From positions 1 to 64,000 of the forward strand of contig JAACJO010000055.1 in NCBI GenBank assembly GCA_013368445.1: 64,000 nucleotides of DNA, written 5' to 3'. Below are positions 47,340 to 60,404 of this stretch, piece by piece; position 1 is the first letter of the stretch, and every line of letters starts with the position of its first letter. Both the position numbers and the translations under genes were made by a program. This DNA comes from Leucocoprinus leucothites. Taxonomy: Eukaryota; Basidiomycota; Agaricomycetes; Agaricales; Agaricaceae. A model generated the notes under the pieces. The model worked only from the letters and a program-made list of their open reading frames with translations, made no database searches and was not told the origin of the DNA.

Positions 47340-49133
47340 GGATATTGTGAGTGCGCATAACTCCTAGTATTCAATGATAACTCACCGTAACCCTCAACAG
47401 TGGAAATTGGGGATGAATGCACCGATGCCTTCACGCCCCTAAAATTGTAGTTGTCGGTTTCGTTCTTGCATAATTGATGTTTACCTGTATACCCTTTGGC
47501 CCCTTCCGTTGCGAAATTCAGGCAGTTTTAGCGTACATAGCTTAATATTTTGATACAAAGGATGCCCATTGCCGTTGATTTTTATCCAAGGATTGACCTC
47601 TATCAAAGGCAAGAGCGTTTCAAGTAGAAAACAGAATTTCATTAATCCCAGTGTGATTCTTAGAGTAGCTATTACAGTTATACGCTCTGCTGGTGAACTA
47701 ATTGATTTGACGTGTGTACCTGTTAACCGACGCGTCTAGTCACGTTTATCCACCACAGAGGGCGCCAAAATATGGGCGGAAAAGAGTGCTAAACTGTCAG
47801 TCATTGGCGACGTGAGGACCAAAACTTTAGGGTAGGCTACCCCGTGACTAACAAATGTCGATCACGAGCACGTTAATTGTGACATAACGCGTTGTTGGAT
47901 TCTATTGTTTCCCCTAGAAACGTCTAATATACAAAAGAAAACAAAAACCTGATATCGTGATAAGATCAAAAAGAAAATCACTCAATAAAATGAGTAGCGA
48001 GCCAGGTAGGATAGGATTTAGGAAGCTGGGGTGCAGCCTGCGACGCGAATCGCCTGTTTGTGGTTAAGGTGGCAGAAGTATCAGGACCAGCGATGGCGAA
48101 ATCGGTATTAAAAAAACGTCGGCACCACCGTCGGTGACATACACATCATCATGGGTGGCATCCTGCTGTATTATTTGAGAATGATAATGGTTGAGTGTAA
48201 TGACAAAGAGAAGCTTACGGTGACCAAATCATCCCCATACCTCTCATTCTCGACTGTGTACTTGTCCGAGCGATCAAACGTCTATTTGACGAGTTTTTCA
48301 AGTATTCAAAGATAACATTGGTAAGAATTACCTTTAGTATGGGTCTACCATGACCGCCATCGCCAACCCGATCCAACAACGCCCGGAATGAATTCCGGCT
48401 CACTGGAGACGGAGGCTTTTTGGCTCAATCGGCATCACTGCTATCCAATCCGGGATTAAGCCTAGACCGCTACATCAGACCCACTCTGATAGATTAAATC
48501 AGAAACAATCACCTTGCATGGTGTAGATTCCTTAAGATCAGGATCAATGAGAACGTGGGCACGGGACCACAGCCGCTTGAATGACCAGGCTGTTGCGGAG
48601 CCATATAACAGCTACACAGAATGCAACATCCTACAACCCAAGGGACAGAAGAGCTCCTGGCAGCACTACTGCTTCACCGATCAAAACTGTCCACACTCGT
48701 GGTTTCAGTCCAAGTAAACATCAGCCGTTGATGATTATAGCGATATGGCGCCGTGCTTGTTCAAGGGTACGTGTGGGCTAAGGAAAACAATCATTGAGTA
48801 AGGACTGGTAACACACATACGCTATACATACATCTATTGAAGTTCCTGGTCTTGGGCGGACGGCCCATCCGCTACTGCTTGATTGAGTGCTTCGGAAGGG
48901 TCAGTGGTGCTGAGAGCGGACTCTGTCTGCGGGGCGACGTCTTCCTCTCTGTTTTATGTTTCTCAAGTATTTCAGGCGTGTCTTCGGCGCGTTCATCACG
49001 CATTCGTGACGTGTTCGTGAGCTGAACGAACGCGATTGAACACGTCATTCCAATAATTAACACACGCTTAAGATCGGAAAGCTATAACAAACGTTCTATA
49101 AGTACTTGAAGTGAATGGCTATCCCGCCATTGC

Positions 49134-49223
49134 TCTGCTCGTTGTAGTGGTAGCGGAAGAAGGCTACAAAGCTGGCTGGAGGGCATATCAGTCGCGTAGC
49201 TTTAGGGCAGGCTTATCACGTGA
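49134..49223 (+). repeat. Left arm of a ~90-bp inverted repeat (candidate terminal repeat)
   Basis: This arm pairs in inverted orientation with 51160-51250. A perfect 19-bp core (GCGTAGCTTTAGGGCAGGC, 49194-49212) is embedded in about 90 bp of roughly 70-80 percent identity. The inner end carries the palindrome TCACGTGA (49216-49223). Confidence 0.6.
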
Positions 49224-51159
49224 TGTGTCTGCGATCTCCTCCCCTTATCTACCTATGGCAGGACCGTGTGTCCCGTCCCTCTAACAGGTATTGATTTTAA
49301 TTGTTTCTCTATAGGTTCAATAGAAATTGCCTACTCGTCCGTCTTTAACCAAGGTAGAAATATGTTTACTTAAAAGAATATTATGTATATCTGTCATTGA
49401 GCCCAAACAACTGGTGGTGACCGTTGGTGGCGACATCGGGATCGCTCCCACACCCATCAACTTGTCGGGGCGCCCAAGGAAACTTCTTTTGCTACTATGA
49501 ACCCACAGCTGGTTAGGAACGTAGCTTTGATGATCCTTAGCTCAATGAAATGATCCCGCCATGTCTGTCCTATCTCTCTACACCGGAGTAATTAATTAGA
49601 ATATATAGTAAAAGTTGGCACTATTTCATGAATAGGTCAGCCAGCACAATGTAAATACCTACGAAAAGAACACCATAATATACGCTTTTATACTACCTAT
49701 AGACAGAAACAGACCGCTTGAGAATCGGCTGAGATATGGATGAGATATTGCAGGATGAGTCAAGTAAATCGTGTGAACATTCAGAACGTCATCTCCTTCC
49801 CATGATCAAACAGCCCATGCACACTCTTTTCCTCATATCTTTCCGCACTCTGAGCCGTTTCCAAAGCGGTTTTTTGTAACTTCCAATGCACAACGTCTAG
49901 TATAATACTACGTGATATGTTTTGGATGTAGTCCTTATGACGGCTGGGCGGAATCATAATATTCATTGAAATATGTTAGGAAATTGCTGTCAGCTTTTGG
50001 AGATTATATACCGAATGAGCTGAGGGCGGAGGTGTACTACAGGCTTGTATTATATCTATATACCATCTGTGGGCAGTTTATACAATGCTGCCCCTACCCT
50101 GTCTCCGGTGAAAAGGTATGTGATGGGAGACAGTCAATAGGTTTAAGTACTGACTATGGACTACTCTCCAGTCTTTTCGAGTGTATTCTCCAAATTCTAT
50201 AGTTCCGTGGTGCACAAGAGCAAAATATTACTAGGTGTCAAGGTTATTATATAACAAAACGATACCTCAGGTGCTCCTACGGAATAGTAGACCCCAGGAA
50301 TAGATGAACTGAAGGTGACCACTCAACAATGTGGTTGTTACGGAACGTTTTCGCGAGTGATCTCATTTCATTCATCGAGTCAAATGCTCGGTGCTTTAAA
50401 ACAGCTCTATTGAGTAACAGAGGTCTCAGTATACGCATCTTACTGTTTTATCCCTCGCTCAAAGCATCCTATCTTTTTGATCGTTCTGCAAGTCGATATC
50501 AGTTCGACTCCGATATTGGTGTACCTCGAAGTTCGGACCCGTTAATTAACCTGACGTCACCAAGATCTGGAATCTTAGCTTTCCGCGTTCTAAATTAAGG
50601 GTTGAGGTTGATCCAACCTGACGCTCAATCAATAGATCTAATGATCCTCTCGTAACCCGATCACTTTCAGCCTCGTCCCGGATGACCGCAAACAAAAACG
50701 GTCCCGAATCCCTACCTCCCTCTTTTAGCTACAAAAGTTTTCAGCTTCAATAGAATATACGGGGTTGGCGGTGAACTCACACCATCCATTACTCTGGGCC
50801 AGTCTTTTCCAAATGGCGATGGTATGAAAATTGCTGACTGACGGATTGCGATTGAAATTCGTGCCGGGCTCTATGCTTAAACGTAAAGCTTTTCTATATG
50901 TTCGCAGAGTATGACTTGATCTGACACCAAAGCAGTTCCCACAGCAGACAAAGCTATACCTACCTGAGGAAGGCCAAACTTCAGAGGTCAGCGAGAGAAG
51001 AAAAGAACATGCACTCCAATGGGGAAACATTGAGTTTGATCGGAGGTTTGTACTAGCGACGCTCCCTTGAAAAAATTCTGAGATGCAAGAAGCCCAGGTT
51101 AACGGCAATCCAAGCTTACGGGTCAAGCTCAAGCTTGATTCATTTGGAGGGCGTCAACG

Positions 51160-51250
51160 TCACGTGACGCGCCTGCCCTAAAGCTACGCAGCTGATGCGC
51201 CGCTCAGCGGACTTCGCAATCTTTTTCCGCAACCCCCACAACGGGCAGAG
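51160..51250 (-). repeat. Right arm of the ~90-bp inverted repeat
   Basis: This arm is the reverse complement of the left one. The core lies at 51171-51189 and TCACGTGA at 51160-51167. The outer ends of the arms are 2,117 bp apart. No target-site duplication was evident by eye, and sequence decay makes its absence uninformative. Confidence 0.6.
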
Positions 51251-51611
51251 GAGGTGTTTGGGCGATTTTGTGTTGTCCTTTTATACATAGAGTATAAATC
51301 CATATTCGCCATTAACGGAATTTGGGTTCTCTTTAAACTAAGGATGTCAAGCTCTGTATGTCTTGAGAGGACGTGATATGTCAAATATCAAGGACTGACG
51401 CGTCGATTAACAGACAAGTAACGACTCAACAAACACAAGCAGCACGAAAATAAATTTCTCTATTAGTGAAGAGACCAGAGTAACGCGTATTTCTCCAATG
51501 ACACGTTTACTAGATAGCTGATTGAGCTGCTAGAATACTACTACTTCTCATCACCTTGAGGTGAGTGTCGTTCCAGGAGGAATATATCCAACACTAACTT
51601 GAATCTAACAG

Positions 51612-54600
51612 GGCGAGGCTCTCAATCTAGATGGCACCCTCAAAGAAGCATGGCAAATAACATGGTTTAATGACCCCGACGACGAAGAACCCATCCACAA
51701 TTTAACCGTATGTCTGTCGTTCTGCAACTATAAAACAGATGCCTGACCTAGGCGTCACCAGCCTCCACCAGCCTCCTCCTCTCAACCAGAGGTGAGTACT
51801 CGGCCTAGAAAACGCATCTGCTACTGATTTGCCTTCTCTTAGGGAGAGCCTCTCAATGATAATGGTTACAGTGACTTGAGTCTGGGTCCGGATGGCGACC
51901 AGTTAACGTCTACATCAGTTCGTTGCTGTAATCTCCTACCGGCAAGTCGAACTCATTTACCTGTTTTAGGGCCCTTCCAGACGACGTCCAAAGCTAGTAG
52001 CTCATCGGTCGCGAAAACGGGCTCATGGCTTCTTGGACATCGAAGCCGAAGCGGATGACTGTGATGACGCAGAGGAGGAGGAGGATGTCATCGAAGATAA
52101 TGATGGTATGTAGGTATTTCTCGGCTGCGGTTTAGTCGTGCTAATATTTAACTTTAGCATTCATTGTACATGATCAAGACCTTGTTGAGGATGCCTCTCA
52201 ATTTCCGCGTCGCGGCCTTGAGGATGAATTCGACTCTTTCGGTCTCCCGGATTCCTTATACGAAAAGTATGTTCGCAGAGTCGAGGAGCAAAAAGCGCGC
52301 AGGGCTACTCTTATCTCCTCTGGAGATGAAGAAACAACCCTGTCACAAGGGTCAAAGTGTGGGTATATCCAGGACCCTCTTCCCCCAAGGGAAGGTGATT
52401 GGGAGACTTGGGAGGTTCCGGTAAATGTGGGTTCAATTTCGATGATTTTATTAACTGTTCTAACCTACCCTATAGGTCGGCATTGAGGACAAAACTGTCT
52501 ATCAATTACTTCGGCGGGTTGAAGCGGGAATGCACTGTCGTAATGAACCTCCTCGAAGTGCTTTTTCTGCGCCTGGAATTATGGGCCGCATATTTGTTGA
52601 AGCGTATCAATGGTCCGATGTTGCCTTGCTTTGCAGAGGGATTTATGGCGTTCGGTGGTGGGAAACTCGCAGCATTGCTTCCCTCGATGGGATGTCCTAC
52701 CTTAATCACCCTCCATCACTGTTCACACCGAAGCCGGGTACCTGGATTCGTCTGAAGTATCGTCCTTACCGGAATGACCTTGCCTACGTCCTCCGCGCTA
52801 GCCGTCAGTTTGGCATGGAATTGGACGTTGTATTGGTTCCTCGAATCCGTTATACCCTGGAAGACGAGAACGACGTACCACCATCCAAACGTGCCAGAAG
52901 GACACACATTTCCTCTATTCCACCAGCTCAGTTATTCGATCCGCGAGAGGCTGCGAAAAAATCGGGCAAGCAGGCTGTTAAGGTTCCGGACCCACGCAAA
53001 TACCCCAGCCTTGCAAGAAATCCCACTCTTGTTCCTTTGTCCAGCCATTTTTATTCTGGACGCCTTTTCGACTCCTCCGGCTTTCTTCTACGCACCATTG
53101 GCCCAAGCTTGTATCATCATGTTGCTATCTACCCTACCGTTGCTGAACTCCGTCCATTTCTATCCTGTCTATCCATCCCTCATGATATTCGACTTCGTGT
53201 GTTACGCTCCGCATCAGCCAGAGAGCTCAAGGAGGGGGACGCAGTGAAAGTGCTTGCAACGACTTATGCGGGCTCCATCGGCATTGTTGAGGGCTTTGGA
53301 GAAACACATACCTACGTACGGTTACTAGATATCCCAGCCAGAATCCAAGTACATTCGCATCTACTTCGTCATCACTTCAAGACCGGGGATCGGGTCAGAG
53401 TCAAGGCGGGCAACAACTGTGGCTATCAAGGGTATATTATGGATGTTGATGACAAAGAGGGGTCTGCCGCTGTGTGTGACCCACAAGTTAGTGTATGTTT
53501 TTACCGATAACCTCCGAAAAATCTTGTTCTGATAGCCATCCGAAGTTTGATCATATCATAGCCGACATACATCACCTGGAATTTATACCCAATGCCCTCC
53601 AATTTGGGAAGCCACCGCCGCCTCCGCCTGGTCTGACATTAAAACTCGCTGATTTAGTCGGGAAACCTGATTACAGCCATCTGGAACGACACCCCGTCGT
53701 TGTCATTAGGGGACCACTGAAGGGATTGGCTGGAATCATTATATCTATGAGTATGACGGGCGTCGCCAGCGTCGAAATGCAATCTTCGTATATGCAGGGG
53801 AGAGGCCTACAGCAAGTCAAGAGGCAAGATTTGGCATATGAAGTGTGGGTCAATCCATGTACATTACTGAACGCTATCTGATTTATTTGCCAGTCAAAAG
53901 AATGAGTGGTACAAGTTCGATGACAAAGACTCATTGGGAGTCACTACTAAGCCTATTCAAAATATCTTCGCCCTCTTACGTGCCCGTGATCCTGGAGAAT
54001 CAAGAAGCAAAACGCCCGAGCCCAGTCCAGCTGATGTTGACAACCGATCTGGTAATTCTCCTTTGTGGGATCCCATGGCACCATATCCGGGGCTAGACAC
54101 CCTGAGAAACAGTAAGTTGCCGCAGTTTCCGTTGAGATGTGACTTGAAGCAGAATTTATATCAGACAGTTATCCCGATGATCCCTCTACATGGTGTACGA
54201 TACCAGGTTGTGAGTATAGCCATATAATGTTAACTGTTATACTCATTGCCGCGAAGTTGAGCCCAGCGAACACGACCGTGATTCCAATCCTTGGAACGTC
54301 GCTCCCAAATTGCCCCAAGCAACTCAACCATCTCAAGCGCCTTCACCCCCCCCACAGTCGCAAGTACAAGGGCCCCTGCAAATTCGTAGGTGAATCGTTT
54401 CTAGAGACATATTCTAAGTTGACTTTTGTGAAGCACAAGATTTCTGGCTTATGCAACTGCCGTATCGAGAAAAATTTGGACGATTACGCATTGCAGTTGA
54501 TAGCAAATCATCCTTCGAGAACGGTGCTTATGATGGAAAGCAAGGAGTCTACAAGGGCATTGATGGTGTTAGTGCCAACGTACACTTTCACCATGTTGGA

Positions 54601-54819
54601 AAAACGCTCTCAGTTCCCTACCAGTTCGTGGTATCGGTACCACCGGCAAGAAAAGGACAGCTAGTACATTGTCTTGAGAGTGGAAAGTGCTTTGGGAACC
54701 GATATCAAGTATTGGAGTACCGGGATGATAGATGTGATCTGACGACGCATAGAGGAGGTAACAAAGGAAAATGGCTTCATAGTGTTTCTACCCATCTACT
54801 TGCTGCTGCTTCTGATTGA
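51612..54819 (+). CDS. Spt5-like NGN/KOW protein, 5' end unresolved
   Basis: Many short exons run from the first clear acceptor at 51612 to a TGA at 54819. An acidic N-terminal segment (EAEADDCDDAEEEEDVIED) is followed by DEFDSFGLPDSLYEKYVRRV. An NGN-like domain comes next (MGRIFVEAYQWSDVALLCRG) and then KPGTWIRLKYRPYRNDLAYV, as in Spt5. At least three KOW-type motifs follow: LKEGDAVKVLATTYAGSIGI, GDRVRVKAGNNCGYQGYI and HPVVVIRGPLKGLAGIII. Spt5 binds RNA polymerase II as an elongation factor with Spt4, but the C-terminal heptad repeats of true Spt5 are absent. No in-frame ATG lies in or just before the first exon, so the gene is either 5'-truncated or has an unrecognised first exon. It stops 195 bp before the KDZ transposase gene. 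Confidence 0.7.
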
Positions 54820-55014
54820 CCAACTCTGTATCTTGAAATATTTTTGATGACACTACAGTACATGTCTTTGCTTTCTTTTGTTCAATAATGGTTGTGCCTA
54901 ATCCCACCTTCGGGCGGATCAATGTCGGATAAGATGACAAAGTGAGTGTGTAGTTATGGCAAACCCTCTCTCAAAGTTTTGTTCCTTTCAACCCCATCAC
55001 AGACCGAGCAAAAA

Positions 55015-58000
55015 ATGGTTAATCGCAAGAAAGTCCCGTCTGGGATCATAAACGTTGACAAGCGACGGCCTAGCAAGAAGGCCAAATACGAATCAGATGT
55101 GCAGACGCTTCAAGGACATATGAATCCGAACCCGGACGAGGAGGTTGGAGGGTCAAAATCAGTGACGATCGAGGAGATCGAAGACGGCGAGGAGGCCGAG
55201 GGAATCGAGGAAGAGAATGAGAGAGTAAGGGAATCACAAGAAAGCCAAAAGTCAACCAAGAAGCAGGTGTGTATATCGTTGATCAACTACTTATTCGATC
55301 TAACACATTCGCTAGGGTATGTCTGCTAGGATGGAGGCATTCACGCCTAGAGTTCTAAAAATGATCCAGGATGAGGTACTAGGAATTGAGTACGACTCTG
55401 GCGTTAATGACCAATGTCCAAGTTGTGGTGGCAGCTCGGCTCATTTTCGCTGCCTCGAGTGCTTTTACTCAACCCCAGTTTGCTCCTCATGCATTCAGTG
55501 TCAGCATAAAAGACACCCTTTTCATCGTATTCAGAGCTGGACTGGGTCTCACTTCGAAAAATCTTCACTTCATGACCTCGGTTTCACCATTCATTTGGGT
55601 CATCATGGCCAGCCATGCCCGGCTGGGGGAGGGGCAGTAGTGGACTCTGTCGTGGTACACACAAACGGTGTCCACGAGAGACGAATTGCGTTCTGCCTCT
55701 GTTCGCCTTCCGATCCTTCATATGATCACCTCCTTCAACTCGTGCGCAATCGACTATTCCCTCCTACAGCTGATAGTCCGAGGACTGCTTTCACTTTCGA
55801 AGTGCTCGAAGACTTCCATCGTCATTCCCTCAGCTCAAAATCTTCCGCATATGATTACTATAATGCTCTAAAAATGCACACAAATGCCGCCTTTCCTTAT
55901 CTCGTCGAGGTACGCCATACTAGATGCCGATGATGTTCAATCTAATACGTGTTCCCCACATTAGGATCGCTACAGTTCAATGATGGTTGTTATGCGGCTC
56001 TGGCGCCACCTGTCCCTCAGACGATGGGCTGGTCTGGAGCATGATATTGATCAGGTTTTAGCACATCGGCGGAAGAACTCTCTCGCAGTTTACTGCCCAG
56101 CATGTCCTGAAATTGGGTTGAATGTTGACGAGAACGTAGTTAGGTTAGCTTATGAAACAGAAATGTGCGTGATCCACCGCCTGAATGACACGCCCCTAAC
56201 GACTAGACAGGCACCTGTACACACTCTTTCTTTCTCTGGACGGGAATTACCGCCTACAACGCAAGCGAAAAAACAATGACCCTCATGATAGCGCGCTCAA
56301 TGCGGGTCATGCTTATTTTGTTGAAAGTAACGCATTCAAGCAGCACATGATGCAAGTGGAGAAGGAAAAGGAGGTAGGATAGAATCCCTCTCAGATCGGC
56401 TAGTAACGTCATTAATGCATACCCAGGAAACAACCTGTGTCAAACTGAAAGCCGTCGACCAGCAAGATCGCGTCAAGTTCAAGGATGCAGTTGTTAGCGG
56501 TGTTATGGGGTGTCAATGCGCCCGCCACCTGATTTGGTTAGCCCAAGGGATGGTTGACCTTGACAAAGGGGAGGCGTAAGTTGTTCGGGTGTCAAATGTT
56601 CTCTGACCTTAAAGTCAAGCAATCTTCAGATATGCGAGGACCGACTACGCACTTGCCCATGCTCTAGGGATGGAAGCGCTGAGACATCGATGGATCATGC
56701 TCAGTTATGACATTTGGTGCCAGTACCATATCAATCTTCCAAAACGTTTCAGTGTTAATTTCAGATATCTCGAAAAGACAGTTACGGAGATGAGAGGCGC
56801 CGTACCGAAGATGCACATACATGGTCACAACTGGGAGTGTCAGATCGAGCACTCTTTTTTCTACAAACCTTACTCTGGAATGACGTGTGGTGAAGGGATT
56901 GAAAGCACATGGTCTGAGCAAAATCATGCAGCCAGCTCAACTAAGGAGCTGAATGAAGGCCACCGTCATGATACCCTTGATGACTTTAATGGATATTGGA
57001 ATTGGTGTAAAGCCGTCAAGATTGGTGAGTTTAACCTGTCTCTAGCCATAAAATGATCGTTGACGAAGTCTAGGGTTGTCTTTGTCTGCTCAGGCAAAAC
57101 GATGGCACAAAGAGTTACAAGACCATCAAGCTGCCTTCGACAGTTTCACAGCGGCAGTCCCCCAGGAAGTTCTTGCCGAGTGGAAGACCCTCACTGCGGC
57201 CGTTAAGACAAACCCGGCGTTGTTTGAACTAAAAGACCAAGGTTGGTTGTTTTTCTTGTAACTTTATTCATTCCAGGATAACGACCATTGATACCAGGAA
57301 CATCCGAGCTTAAGGTTTACACTGAGCTTCTTGGAGAAGAGGCAGACAAAGATTTTGGGGTCACCAAATTCATTTTGAAAGGATTGGAGCTGGAGGATCT
57401 CTTGTACGTCGATGGCGTGTCCATTAATTGCTCTAACTAAGTTTGTGTAATTTTCTAGGCTGGATATCAGAGCCGGTGACGATGATGATGAGTTACTCTC
57501 ATCGACATTTGACGCTCTACGCGAATGGCGCCTACTTCAATCTGAGCTATTCCCCGCCTACGCCTCTTCCGCATATTGATGAAGATGATCTCGAGAAAAC
57601 GGAGCTGTGTTTACCGTCATCGTACACGGTACAACAACGAGAAGAGTTTGGTCTCATAGAGATCACCAAGGCTGAGATCAAACTCCGCCGTGGCCGTGCA
57701 TATGATATTCTACGTGCCTTGCGCGAAGGGATCTATCGTTCCGAGTATATCCGAATCACGAAGAAAATTGGTCCCATTGGGAAAAAGCTCCGTAGCTATA
57801 CCAACTCGGGCTATAAGGCGGCTGAAGAGCAGAAAGTGCATCTTCTTAGTCGATATGAGAGGACCTATCAGATTCTCAAGGACCTTGGGGCAACTGAAAA
57901 CCTGTTCCCCCTGACCTCCCAAGATCTCTGGGTGAAAAATCCCTTTCAACTTCACAAGATGAAGGACTCCTCCAAACATAACCCTTGGTTTTGGTCAATT

Positions 58001-58457
58001 GGGAAGCCAGAGGGCCTATCAACAAATGCATGGATGCTTGAAGGTTAGTTTTGTAAAATTCCGGTATACAATTATATTGATTCAACACAGTTGAGCGGGC
58101 ACGCTGGTTTCGCGAGAGGGCACTTGTAGATAGGCTCCGAGAGGAGCTTGAGCTGCTTAATGAAGAATTCCGAAGGTCTTGCGTAACATTCAAAACGATG
58201 TCATCCACGTGGACAAAGCTGGCGCAAAGGACTTCAAATAAGCCTGGCTTCTCTGCATATGCCTCTCGGCACGCTGCCATGTATTCCGAAATGTCGAGAA
58301 AAGTTAACGAACAGTGGCAGGACGCCTCGCAATGGTTGCCCTTCCAGAACAAAGGAAAGGAAGCTGTAAGTAGAATTTACTTCACAATAACTTTGTGACT
58401 GGGTAACAAATGTATAATAAACAGGGAAGCTCTGGTTTGCCCCAGCAGGACTTGTGA
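55015..58457 (+). CDS. KDZ (Kyakuja-Dileera-Zisupton) transposase with CxC2 cluster
   Basis: This multi-exon gene starts MVNRKKVPSGIINVDKRRP and ends PQQDL, TGA 58455-58457. A charged N-terminus is followed by the CxC2 cysteine cluster typical of KDZ elements (CPSCGGSSAHFRCLEC, CSSCIQCQHKRHP, then HRIQSW). The RNase-H-fold catalytic core has the three expected acidic positions: DGNYRLQRK (aspartate near 56239), SYDIWCQY (about 56706), and CGEGIESTWSEQNHAAS with the conserved glutamate. PKMHIHGHNWECQ and HDTLDDFNGYWNWCK are further family signatures. The C-terminal helical domain is complete. No stop or frameshift was seen, so the element may be or recently have been active. Terminal repeats could not be identified. 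Confidence 0.88.
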
Positions 58458-60404
58458 TATGGCTGTCTTGGTCCAGTGGTCTACCGACATTTTCCAGTCA
58501 ATCGTTGCAGAAATTTATCTACTTCACCATTCAGTAATAAGTGCCGTTTCTTCCTCACCACTCCCTCGTAGTGTCGTCATATTCCTAGTACCTCTTCTAC
58601 TTACTGAATCCATACTCGATCTACATCCTCAACTGCAAATTCGCATCCTCTTCCCATCTTGCCGCACAAAGGTTTCTCCTACCTTGACCAATACTAGTTA
58701 AGTAAACCGTGATGCACCCACTCATATACTGAAGATCACCCCCAGACCTGCGCAGGAACCCGTGCTCCGAGGTACAACGAGAGCCAGCACTGCACGAGCC
58801 CGGAAACTGTGGTTCAATGAGCGCAAAAAAAAAAACCCGCCCAAGCGAGCCGTGGGGGAGACATAGCCCCAAATCGTCCCACTGACCATGTAAAGGGACA
58901 GGCTAGACCCAGCTATTGGTCTAATGATGTAAGTAGTTCTCTTCCTAGATGAAATGATGAAAACTCACTAGTGTCTCTGGATTACTTGCAGCTGCGGCAA
59001 CTGCTTATCACCTACGGATCCCGGTAGCCTTGAGTACGCTGCTTTTCGTCCCCATAATCGTTTATGGTTCCTTTTGGCATAATACATGTTGTGCGCACGT
59101 TGGGAGACGAGACGGGGGTCCTGCCAGGCAAGTCTTAGAGCTACGACAAGCATTAGGGTCAGAAATATTTTGTTTTGTTGTTTTAGTGATGGTTATACCA
59201 ATTTTGGAAAAATGATTACTGCTATCGGTAAGCAATGCAATTTGATACTTGTCGTGTGCGAGTGCTCATTTGGGGTTTTTTTTTTCGAGGGCACACCGGT
59301 CTTGCCTAGGTGAGTGGCTCAGATATTCGCAGAGTTGATTGAACGCCATAGTACTGCCCAACAGGATTGCCTGTCCGATCAACCACCCAAAATAACACTC
59401 ACCGGTGGGTGCTATAATCAGACCAGCAGTTCTCGGAGTTGGCCTAAGCTTAAAGCTGAGCTTGTAAGCAACGTTATGTATTCCTAGGCATCTGTTCCAC
59501 AAGATACAGGTGAGTGTTGTTGAGGTTTCTCTGATCGCTGTTCTCAAACATTCACAGGTGTAGAAACGGTGCGGCGGGGTCACAGGTTATCTGGTTTGTG
59601 GGACATCGAGTCGCTTGTGCAGTCAGTTGCCAATAACACGATTGATTCTTCGGAGAAGGACAACGGCGAATCGTACGCCGAGGTGAATACGATCATATGC
59701 ATTCAACTCATGACCTCGCTGCTTAGCCTTATAATTCTTAAATTAATCCGGTACTTAGTTGGATTTATCATGTTCTAAGATTAATCTGACGCTCGCCTGG
59801 ACTCATCCAGATCATCGGATACCTATTTATTGAGTAACCGTGCACATACCCTCAGGGAGGGCATAATATGGATTAATCCAACTCGGATTCAACTTGAGGC
59901 GAGTATTTTTGCTTCTTACTTGAGTGGGTACTGACGGATGACCACATAGGGTCATGAGTTTATGGGTACACAGATTGGCATTTTAAGGCAAAAAACCAAG
60001 CCTATGGCCATGAACATCAGATGGATCTGGAAGGCTTTGAAAGTAAGCGAAATATTCGGTTGTTCTTACTCCTACAAAGGCTTCACTTTACTGAAACTTG
60101 GTATAGCTATCAAATTTGAGTAAAAACAATATGATGCACAAGAGACTGATAGTACATAGACGGTATAAACAATTGAAATACATCAAGATGAAGTTCTAAA
60201 GCTATAAATTATATGGTAAATGAAATACCGGAGAAGAACAAGATATGCGTGCTACCGTGAAGGTGTAGCGACGACGAAATAGCTATTTTTAGTGTTATCG
60301 AGGGCTCTGTCGTTGTCGAAAGGTGCGCGAGACATTAGCCTTCGATGGAAAAGAATGCGCTATTGACGCTGAGTAATAGACGATAATGCCTCGAGACAAT
60401 TGAC
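58458..60404. other. Intergenic region right of the KDZ gene
   Basis: Short hydrophobic open frames near 58970-59215 and 59640-59778 have no clear start or splice context. AT-rich motifs of the GGATTAATCC type occur at about 59745-59890. No terminal repeat for the KDZ element was found here. Confidence 0.4.

Larger units (their letters stand above)
47340..51611. other. 4.3-kb gene-poor region containing an inverted-repeat pair
   Basis: No open frame here has convincing motifs or splice structure. Conspicuous are the inverted repeats at 49134-49223 and 51160-51250 and a related single motif at 47825-47837. The DNA between the repeats is AT-rich, as expected for a decayed or non-autonomous element. 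Confidence 0.5.

Noticed and set aside
50725..51132. 135-codon minus-strand frame inside the inverted-repeat segment
   Set aside because: It has no motif, no splice partner and unusual composition, so I do not support it as a gene.
47340..51611. rRNA, tRNA or CRISPR-like arrays in the gene-poor region
   Set aside because: No regularly spaced direct repeats, no tRNA cloverleaf and no rRNA-like conserved blocks were seen.
43900..58900. Search for a TET/JBP dioxygenase near the KDZ transposase
   Set aside because: Such genes accompany KDZ elements in mushrooms, but no HxD...H iron-binding pattern with the expected spacing was found in this window.
51300..59300. Terminal inverted repeats of the KDZ element
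   Set aside because: I compared the flanks by eye and found no convincing pair enclosing the transposase. The 49134/51250 arms lie wholly upstream of it.
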